A stretch of 64,000 nt of DNA from Streptococcus pseudopneumoniae (GTDB lineage Bacteria; Bacillota; Bacilli; Lactobacillales; Streptococcaceae): NCBI RefSeq assembly GCF_001074565.1, contig NZ_JUQX01000001.1:43627-107626 (forward strand), read 5' to 3'. Below, one piece after another: positions 58,244 to 64,000 of this stretch (the first letter of the stretch is position 1; every line of letters begins with the position of its first letter). A program made the translations under genes and the position numbers. Under the pieces are notes generated by a model. The model did not search any database. It had not been told where the DNA came from and was given only the letters and a program-made list of their open reading frames with translations.

Positions 58244-58834
58244 TCAAGACTTTTTTTGATGACACTTTTCTGATTCTTGAAAATTACTGGACTTAGCCTC
58301 TGAAACGTAGTGGTTTATAAAATCCGTTTTCGCATCAGTATAGGCGTCTCGATTGTGTTCAAATTGTTTCCACAAACTGAGTTTTAATTCCTGATACGCT
58401 TGGGCAATATCTGGATGCTGGCAGAGATAATCTCTAAAATAAATCTCGTCATGATCTCCCGTCATTCGCAAATGTAAATGAAAAACTTTCTCAGCAAATC
58501 CCTGCTCTGTATAGCCTTTATTTAGCGAAATCCTGTTAGGACTCTCCGACATCACTAGCCAACCATTCTTCACCAATAAATCCCTGATTCTTGCTAAATC
58601 CTCTATTCTACCTACTTCTAGCAGAATATCAACGATATTTTTGGCCCAAATATTAGGGATAGCAGTGCTACCGATATGTTCTATTCTTTTAATAACATTT
58701 GCACCCAATATTTTTTTCAGATTTGATTTTTCCGATTCATACCAGTCTTTCCACTCTGACTTGTGCTCTACTAGAAAAATAGGAAAAAGTTGCCAGAGTT
58801 CCTCTAAACTCATTTCTTCAAGTTTCTTTATCAT
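58244..58834 (-). CDS. GrpB family protein (UPF0157, nucleotidyltransferase-like)
   Basis: A 196-aa protein of the GrpB/UPF0157 family with RIEHIGSTAIPNIWAKNIVDILLE carrying the G-S and D-x-x nucleotidyltransferase-like pattern (about 51-74). The name is unrelated to chaperone GrpE. Reaction unproven. It lies between cvfB and yozE, 11 bases from cvfB, so is probably in that transcript. Confidence 0.87.
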   Translation of the reverse strand: MIKKLEEMSLEELWQLFPIFLVEHKSEWKDWYESEKSNLKKILGANVIKRIEHIGSTAIPNIWAKNIVDILLEVGRIEDLARIRDLLVKNGWLVMSESPNRISLNKGYTEQGFAEKVFHLHLRMTGDHDEIYFRDYLCQHPDIAQAYQELKLSLWKQFEHNRDAYTDAKTDFINHYVSEAKSSNFQESEKCHQKKS

Positions 58835-58845
58835 GTCTATAAGAC

Positions 58846-59700
58846 CTAAATCAACTCTGTCCCAAACTGGTCCTGCTTGATTTTGCCAGCTTTCATCAAG
58901 CCTCCGAGTGCTTTCTTGAACTGACCTTTAGAAATGCCAAAGGTTGCCTTGATGTCCTCAGGGGACGACTTGTCATTCAAGGTCATGAAGCCACCATTGC
59001 TTTCCAAGTATGTCAAAATCATCTGGGCATCATTTTCCAACATCTCAAAAGAACGTGGTTTGAGGGAGAGGTTCAAGGTGCGGTCCACTTCACGGAAACC
59101 AATGACACGCGCATCTAAAACTTGCCCCAAACGGGGCTCTGCATAGCGCTCACTAGGATGGATAAAACCAAGCATGTTATTCTCTGGCAGATAGACAAAG
59201 GTTCCTGACAGCTTGAGACGGTAAACAATGGCTGGCCAGTTTTGGTTCTGCATGTTGTTGTAAGCAGGACGAGCCAGACGTTGGAAGTCTTCCTGATAAG
59301 CCAAGAGTCCCCAGATTCGATCTTTCTTGTCCACTTCAAGACGGATGTAGAGTTTGTCGCCCTTCTTAGGCCAGAGTTCCTTGAGCTCAGGAAGAGTATC
59401 AAGCGATACTACGACTTCCTTATCGGGTAGACCTGTATCCACAAAGACACCCAGGTCTTTACGAACTTCTGTTACGGTTCCCCAACCAAATTGGTCCTGA
59501 GTGGCAGTCACTTCTAAGGTTGTCAGACGTAGTTTTTGCTTCATATCCGTGTAGGCAAAACCTTTGACTGTATCCCCTACTGTATGTTGACCTTCTTCCT
59601 TGGCAAGTGCATAGGTCTGACCATCCTTTTGCACAAAGTAAAAATGGTCATTTTCATCGATGATGAGTCCAACAATAAAACTTGCAAGATTTGTATTCAT
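58846..59700 (-). CDS. cvfB: CvfB-type S1 RNA-binding protein
   Basis: A 284-aa protein with three S1-like domains (about 1-65, 70-135, 145-215) and a C-terminal winged helix (GGFMTLNDKSSPEDIKATFGI). CvfB in staphylococci and pneumococcus binds RNA and affects virulence gene expression. ATG at 59700 has AAGGAAAT upstream; the longer start would add 13 residues that include the terminator region. Confidence 0.9.
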   Translation of the reverse strand: MNTNLASFIVGLIIDENDHFYFVQKDGQTYALAKEEGQHTVGDTVKGFAYTDMKQKLRLTTLEVTATQDQFGWGTVTEVRKDLGVFVDTGLPDKEVVVSLDTLPELKELWPKKGDKLYIRLEVDKKDRIWGLLAYQEDFQRLARPAYNNMQNQNWPAIVYRLKLSGTFVYLPENNMLGFIHPSERYAEPRLGQVLDARVIGFREVDRTLNLSLKPRSFEMLENDAQMILTYLESNGGFMTLNDKSSPEDIKATFGISKGQFKKALGGLMKAGKIKQDQFGTELI

Positions 59701-59715
59701 ATTTCCTTCTTTCGA

Positions 59716-59749
59716 ATAAAACTCAGCCAGCAATGCCAACTGAGTTTTT
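59716..59749 (-). terminator. frr terminator
   Basis: Minus strand AAAACTCAG, a loop with its own small pairing, CTGAGTTTT. It lies 10 bases after the frr stop. Confidence 0.75.
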
Positions 59750-59759
59750 CTGTTTATTT

Positions 59760-60317
59760 TTAGACTTCCAAGATTTCTTTTTCTTTATTGGCAGTCATAT
59801 CGTCGATGTGTTTGACAGCATCGTCTGTTACTTTTTGAATATCTTTTTCAAGAGTCTTCAATTCGTCTTCAGTGATTTCTTTTGCTTTTTCTTGTTTCTT
59901 AGCTTCGTCCATAGCATCACGACGGATGTTACGAATAGCCACTTTAGCATTCTCACCGACCTTCTTCACTTCTTTAGCAAGGTCACGACGAGTTTCCTCT
60001 GTAAGAGCTGGGATAACCAAACGGATCACAGAGCCGTCATTAGCTGGTGTAATACCAAGATCAGAAGCGTTCAAGGCACGTTCGATGTCTTTCAATGAAG
60101 ACTTGTCAAATGGCGTTACCAACAAAACACGCGCTTCGGGAATAGTGATTGAAGCGATTTGGTTAAGAGGAGTTTCGACTCCATAGTATTCTACGTGGAT
60201 ACGGTCTAGCAGGCTTGCGTTAGCACGACCTGCACGGATACCACCAAATTCACGAGCAAGTGATTGGTGAGACTGGGTCATTCTCTCTTTAGCTTTTTCT
60301 ACAATTGCGTTAGCCAT
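59760..60317 (-). CDS. frr: Ribosome recycling factor
   Basis: A 185-aa factor that splits post-termination ribosomes with EF-G. Seen: [32 protein letters not shown] and [23 protein letters not shown] at 60317 gives the family length; the longer frame overlaps pyrH. Coupled to pyrH by seven bases, the usual order. Confidence 0.97.
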   Translation of the reverse strand: MANAIVEKAKERMTQSHQSLAREFGGIRAGRANASLLDRIHVEYYGVETPLNQIASITIPEARVLLVTPFDKSSLKDIERALNASDLGITPANDGSVIRLVIPALTEETRRDLAKEVKKVGENAKVAIRNIRRDAMDEAKKQEKAKEITEDELKTLEKDIQKVTDDAVKHIDDMTANKEKEILEV

Positions 60318-60324
60318 AATTTTC

Positions 60325-61062
60325 TTATTCCTTTTCTTCGATATTGTTTGAAACTGTTGTTCCGATATTTTCACCAAATACGACACGTTTGATGTTGCCT
60401 GGTTGGTTCATATTGAAGACGACCAAGTCAATGTCGTTATCCATTGAGAGGGTTGAAGCAGTTGAGTCCATGATACGAAGACCTTTGTTGATAACATCAC
60501 GGTGAGTCAATTCTTCAAACTTAACGGCTGTCTTATCTTTCTTAGGATCGGCATTGTAAACACCATCTACGCCATTTTTAGCCATCAGAATGGCATCTGC
60601 TTCGATTTCAGCTGCACGAAGAGCCGCTGTTGTATCTGTTGAGAAGTAAGGTGAACCAATTCCGGCACCAAAGATAACGATACGACCTTTTTCAAGGTGG
60701 CGAAGGGCACGTCCACGTACATAAGGTTCTGCCACTTGTTGCATAGCAATGGCAGTTTGCACACGCGTATCTACGCCAACTTGCTGCAATGAATCTGCCA
60801 TCACAAGAGCATTCATAACAGTCCCAAGCATTCCAGTGTAATCTGCCTGAACACGGTCCATTCCTGCTTCTGCAGCAGGTTCTCCACGCCAGAGATTTCC
60901 TCCACCAATAACAAGGGCAATTTCGATACCTAAGCTATGAACTTCTTGAATCTCTTTTGCGATTGTTTGAACTGTTTGGATATCAATCCCTACGCCACGT
61001 TCACCGGCAAGGGCTTCACCTGATAACTTGATTAAAATACGTTTATACTTGGGATTCGCCAT
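60325..61062 (-). CDS. pyrH: Uridylate kinase
   Basis: A 245-aa hexameric UMP kinase. KLSGEALAG near the N-terminus, [20 protein letters not shown] [18 protein letters not shown] and the [12 protein letters not shown] phosphate loop. It supplies UDP for RNA, DNA and wall precursors. AAGGAGAG upstream. Confidence 0.97.
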   Translation of the reverse strand: MANPKYKRILIKLSGEALAGERGVGIDIQTVQTIAKEIQEVHSLGIEIALVIGGGNLWRGEPAAEAGMDRVQADYTGMLGTVMNALVMADSLQQVGVDTRVQTAIAMQQVAEPYVRGRALRHLEKGRIVIFGAGIGSPYFSTDTTAALRAAEIEADAILMAKNGVDGVYNADPKKDKTAVKFEELTHRDVINKGLRIMDSTASTLSMDNDIDLVVFNMNQPGNIKRVVFGENIGTTVSNNIEEKE

Positions 61063-61145
61063 TTTTACTCTCCTTTTTTTATCCTACCTATTTTATCACA
61101 ATTTCTAAGATTTTTATAGTATCATGAGCAATTCTTTCAAAAAAA

Positions 61146-62480
61146 TTAGACAGTTAAAAATTCTTCTAAGTCAGCAAGAGCATGCTCTGCAATTTTTTCA
61201 TAACGAGCCTTCTTATCACGGATACGCTCGCCTTCTAACTCCTTGATAATCCCGAAATTGACGTTCATTGGTTGGAAATGTTTGCTGTCCGCATGGGTGA
61301 TGTAATGAGCTAGACTGCCAATCGCTGTTGTCTCTGGGAAAATAGCCTCGCTTTCTCCTTCGAAGAGACGAGCGGCATTTATTCCAGCAACTAAGCCTGA
61401 CGCTGCTGACTCAACATAACCTTCCACACCCGTCATCTGACCAGCAAAGAAAAGGTTTGGTTGTTTCTTAGAACGGTAAGTCTGTTCAAGAAGATTTGGT
61501 GAATCCATATAAGAATTGCGGTGCATGACCCCATAACGGACAAACTCAGCATTTTCAAGACCCGGAATCATTTGGAAGACACGCTTTTGTTCTCCCCATT
61601 TGAGGTGGGTTTGGAAACCGACGATATTGTAGAGGCTACCAGCCGCATTATCCTGACGGAGCTGGACAACCGCATAAGGTGTTCTAAATTCTCCATCACG
61701 AGGGCCTGTGTAGTCATCTGGATACTCCAGACCAACTGGTTTCATAGGACCATAAAGCATGGTTTTAATGCCACGTTTTGCTATGACTTCAATCGGCATA
61801 CAACCTTCAAAGTACTTTTCTTTTTCAAAGGAATTGAGAGGAGCTTCTTCCGCATTGACCAAGGCTTCATGGAAATCCATAAACTCTTGCTTGGTCATAG
61901 GGGCATTGAGGTAGGCCGCCTCTCCCTTGTCATAACGAGATTTGAGATAGACCTTGCTCATATCGATGGTGTTGACATCAATAATAGGCGCTGCCGCGTC
62001 ATAGAAATAGAAACCAGCACCGTCATTGAGGGCATGAATCTTTTCAGCTAGGGCGTCGCTGGTCAAAGGACCAGTCGCTACAACTGTAATAGCATCTGTC
62101 GGCAATTCTGTAATCTCATCACGCACCACCTCAATCAAGGGATGGTTGGCTACTTTCTCAGTCACCATCTGAGAGAAACCATCTCGGTCCACCGCAAGCG
62201 CTCCACCTGCTGGAACACGTGTAGCCTCGGCAGATTCCAAGATGACCGAACCCAAGCGACGCATTTCTTCCTTGAGGAGACCTACTGCATTTGTCAGAGC
62301 ATCGCCACGAAGAGAATTGGAACAAACCAACTCCGCAAAATTGTCTGTTTTGTGCTGAGGTGTTGACTTGACACCACGCATTTCATAGAGTTTAACTGGA
62401 ATACCACGTTCTGCGATTTGGTAGGCAGCTTCAGACCCCGCTAAACCTGCTCCGATAACATTGATATAAGATTGAGACAC
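61146..62480 (-). CDS. trmFO: tRNA m5U54 methyltransferase TrmFO
   Basis: A 444-aa folate- and FAD-dependent enzyme that makes ribothymidine at tRNA position 54. FAD site [14 protein letters not shown]; also VCSNSLRGD, and [19 protein letters not shown] at the C-terminus. The start is GTG at 62480 with AGAGG ten bases upstream; the earlier ATG at 62513 has no site and adds residues not found in the family. Confidence 0.95.
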   Translation of the reverse strand: MSQSYINVIGAGLAGSEAAYQIAERGIPVKLYEMRGVKSTPQHKTDNFAELVCSNSLRGDALTNAVGLLKEEMRRLGSVILESAEATRVPAGGALAVDRDGFSQMVTEKVANHPLIEVVRDEITELPTDAITVVATGPLTSDALAEKIHALNDGAGFYFYDAAAPIIDVNTIDMSKVYLKSRYDKGEAAYLNAPMTKQEFMDFHEALVNAEEAPLNSFEKEKYFEGCMPIEVIAKRGIKTMLYGPMKPVGLEYPDDYTGPRDGEFRTPYAVVQLRQDNAAGSLYNIVGFQTHLKWGEQKRVFQMIPGLENAEFVRYGVMHRNSYMDSPNLLEQTYRSKKQPNLFFAGQMTGVEGYVESAASGLVAGINAARLFEGESEAIFPETTAIGSLAHYITHADSKHFQPMNVNFGIIKELEGERIRDKKARYEKIAEHALADLEEFLTV

Positions 62481-62516
62481 GACACTAATACCTCTTTGGG
62501 AGTGTGAAGACAAGAT

Positions 62517-62645
62517 TCACATTGAAAAAGCCAACTAAACTTACGAGATTACGAGTTTCTAGGCTCAGACTGAAAAAGTCCACAGGACTTACTTCGCTCT
62601 TGAATTTCTTGGTTCAGGCTGAAAAAGTCCCTCGGACTTTTTCAC
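62517..62645. repeat. Imperfect tandem repeat of about 48 bp upstream of trmFO
   Basis: Two full units (62539-62586 and 62587-62635) share the order ACTTAC, then GARTTTCT, GGYTCAGRCTGAAAAAGTCC; a partial third unit lies before them (CATTGAAAAAGCC, 62519-62531) and another starts at 62636. The last junction makes a perfect hairpin GAAAAAGTCC-CTC-GGACTTTTTC (about 62620-62642). Not a BOX element. Possible regulatory leader of trmFO or a small mobile repeat. Confidence 0.65.
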
Positions 62646-62683
62646 TCCCACAAATCTTTCTAATTTTTCTTTTACTAGTATAA

Positions 62684-62712
62684 CAAAAAAAGGGAAGAAG
62701 GCAAACTTCCCT
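62684..62712 (-). terminator. rsmI terminator
   Basis: Minus strand AGGGAAG, 8-base loop, CTTCCCT, then TTTTTTG; three bases after the rsmI stop. Confidence 0.85.
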
Positions 62713-62714
62713 GT

Positions 62715-63584
62715 TTAGTCATTTTCTTCCCAGTCGTGGTAGGCACTGTAGAGTTGGCTTTTATTCCACTGGTAGAGTTTCGCAACTTCCTTAATGGCTT
62801 GATTTTTCTTCATTCCTTGCTGGATACGAGCTTGGATTTCTGAAAACAAGTCCTCCTCGTCCTTTTCCTCCACATCCAGACTGGCACCCTCAACGATGAG
62901 AAGGCATTCGCCCTTGAGCGGTGTTCCAGCGGTGCTTTCTAGCAATTCAGAGATCTTTCCTCGTTGGTATTCTTCATAGATTTTGGTTAATTCTCTAACC
63001 AAGACCACCGAGCGGTCGCCGTAGACTTCTAGCATATTTTCCAATGTATCTGCCACACGATGGGGCGATTCATAGAAAATCTGAGTTTCTGGATAGTCTT
63101 TTTTTGAGTCGAAAAATTGCTTTTGCTGGCCTGATTTTCTTGGTAAAAAGCCATAAAAGATATGTGGCTGTGGCGCCAAACCACTGGCAATCAAGGCAGA
63201 AATCCCTGCAGAGGCTCCTGGAACTGTGACAACTGCAATCTCTTCCTCGATCGCTGCCTTGACTAAATCATGACCAGGGTCCGAGATGCTAGGCAGACCC
63301 GCATCGGAGACCTGAGCAATACTTTTTCCTGCTTTCAGAAAACCAATCAAATCAGGAATCTTTTCCTTGGCATTGTGCTCATGAAAACTGATCTGTTTGG
63401 TCGAAATGTCAAAATGCTTGAGCAAAAGCCCTGTATTGCGCGTGTCCTCAGCAGCAATCCAGTCCACCTCTTTCAAGGTCTGGATGGCACGAAAGGTCAT
63501 GTCATCTAGATTGCCAATCGGTGTTGCTACTAAGTAAAGCTTGCCATAGGGAGTTTGCCCCTTAAAACTTTTTTGAATCTGCAT
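62715..63584 (-). CDS. rsmI: 16S rRNA C1402 2'-O-methyltransferase
   Basis: A 289-aa tetrapyrrole-methylase-fold enzyme. LYLVATPIGNLDDMTFRA, AAEDTRNTGLLLKH, VSDAGLPSISDPG and PGASAGISALIASGL are its signatures. Modifies the ribosomal P site. Two bases downstream of yabA, the usual streptococcal order. Confidence 0.97.
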   Translation of the reverse strand: MQIQKSFKGQTPYGKLYLVATPIGNLDDMTFRAIQTLKEVDWIAAEDTRNTGLLLKHFDISTKQISFHEHNAKEKIPDLIGFLKAGKSIAQVSDAGLPSISDPGHDLVKAAIEEEIAVVTVPGASAGISALIASGLAPQPHIFYGFLPRKSGQQKQFFDSKKDYPETQIFYESPHRVADTLENMLEVYGDRSVVLVRELTKIYEEYQRGKISELLESTAGTPLKGECLLIVEGASLDVEEKDEEDLFSEIQARIQQGMKKNQAIKEVAKLYQWNKSQLYSAYHDWEEND

Positions 63585-63586
63585 GC

Positions 63587-63904
63587 CTACTCCCTGTATA
63601 ACAACTCGTCACAGAACATACATTCCTCATCCTGCTCGCGGCGTTGTCCATAAAAATCATTACATACGTGAAAACCGTCCTTATAGATTCGACGGACGCT
63701 TTCACGAACATGCTTGGCTTTGACGGGAGCATCTGCTTCCACCTCGCCCAAGCGTTCGCGCAACTTACTATTTTCCAAGCGAAGAGCTGTATTTTCCTCT
63801 ACCAGGCTCTTGAGATTTTTCTTGATGGCTTCCACATCGGCCAAGGTCATCAATAACTGTTGGGAAAAATCGTCCAGCGCATCAAATAATTCTTTTTTAT
63901 CCAT
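63587..63904 (-). CDS. yabA: Replication initiation control protein YabA
   Basis: A 105-aa protein that binds DnaA and the sliding clamp to limit initiation. N-terminal coiled coil (1-60, leucine heptads) and C-terminal zinc site [20 protein letters not shown] (His plus three Cys). Confidence 0.95.
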   Translation of the reverse strand: MDKKELFDALDDFSQQLLMTLADVEAIKKNLKSLVEENTALRLENSKLRERLGEVEADAPVKAKHVRESVRRIYKDGFHVCNDFYGQRREQDEECMFCDELLYRE

Positions 63905-63940
63905 AAACCAGCCCTTTCCTTTCTATATCGTTCATTTTTA

Positions 63941-64000
63941 ATACTCAATGAAAATCAAAGAGCAAACTAGGAAACTAGCCGCAGGCTGTACTTGAGTACG
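63941..64000. repeat. BOX element, cut by the window end
   Basis: Begins ATACTCAATGAAAATCAAAG and continues GCAAACTAGG and GCCGCAGG, the boxC module, then GAGTACG, the start of boxA. Same family as 13244-13348. Confidence 0.85.

Noticed and set aside
61521..62051. A 176-codon plus-strand frame antisense to trmFO
   Set aside because: Shadow of trmFO, without start signal or domain.

Overview
The window is a chromosomal segment of a Mitis-group Streptococcus (S. mitis / S. oralis / S. pneumoniae lineage). Grounds for this are the gene products (LytB choline-binding glucosaminidase, PavA, CiaRH, PmrA, ComEA/ComEC, CoiA), the low-GC Firmicute signals (AGGAGG ribosome sites, extended -10 promoters) and BOX-type intergenic repeats. 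The gene order matches blocks I remember from the pneumococcus, but the blocks are joined differently and carry insertions, so a commensal relative is more likely than S. pneumoniae itself. No rRNA, tRNA, prophage or CRISPR array was seen.

Layout. 1-3605: start of prsA, a YrrM/TrmR-type O-methyltransferase, pepF and a frameshifted coiA. 3606-9527: an accessory insert with a HicAB toxin-antitoxin, a 1487-aa surface protein that has the N-terminal LPxTG anchor module of Zmp/IgA1 proteases but no protease domain, and an IS30 relic. 9528-18263: tehB, smpB, rnr, BOX repeat, secG, rpmG, pmrA, coaE, mutM, era, dgkA, ybeY (all minus). 18368-20023: pavA (plus). 20056-26673: a deoD 3' scrap, a sirtuin gene and the nucleoside operon rpiA-deoB-DUF1697-punA-clc-deoD. 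26779-29582: a U32 protein on a probably leaderless mRNA and a MacB/HrtBA-type ABC transporter. 29966-38983: DUF3270, ciaRH, pepN, ASCH and Nudix genes, a second truncated Nudix copy, GNAT, SDR, DUF2829, and a padR/membrane-protein pair. 39124-43863: lytB, pyrDb-pyrK under a PyrR-type leader, gloA. 43961-48251: an HscC-like Hsp70 and a large membrane J-domain protein. 48425-49590: infC-rpmI-rplT with a leader attenuator. 49904-51983: a small tyrosine-rich secreted peptide followed by an ABC ATPase and permease. 52088-54971: comEA-comEC behind a com-box. 55038-63904: GNAT, ald, phoH, yozE, grpB-family, cvfB, frr, pyrH, trmFO, rsmI, yabA, ending in a BOX repeat cut by the window edge.

How the genes fit together. 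Translation and ribosome genes dominate (infC, rpmI, rplT, rpmG, frr, smpB, era, ybeY, trmFO, rsmI, plus two candidate mo5U34 tRNA-modification genes, a TrmR-like and a TrhP1-like). Competence is represented by coiA and comEA/comEC, each behind a SigX com-box, but coiA is broken by one extra base in a run of seven T. The least explained parts are the Zmp-anchored non-protease with a cre-like site on its promoter, the HscC/J-protein pair whose J domain reads HPE instead of HPD, and the Tyr-rich peptide plus ABC transporter cassette.
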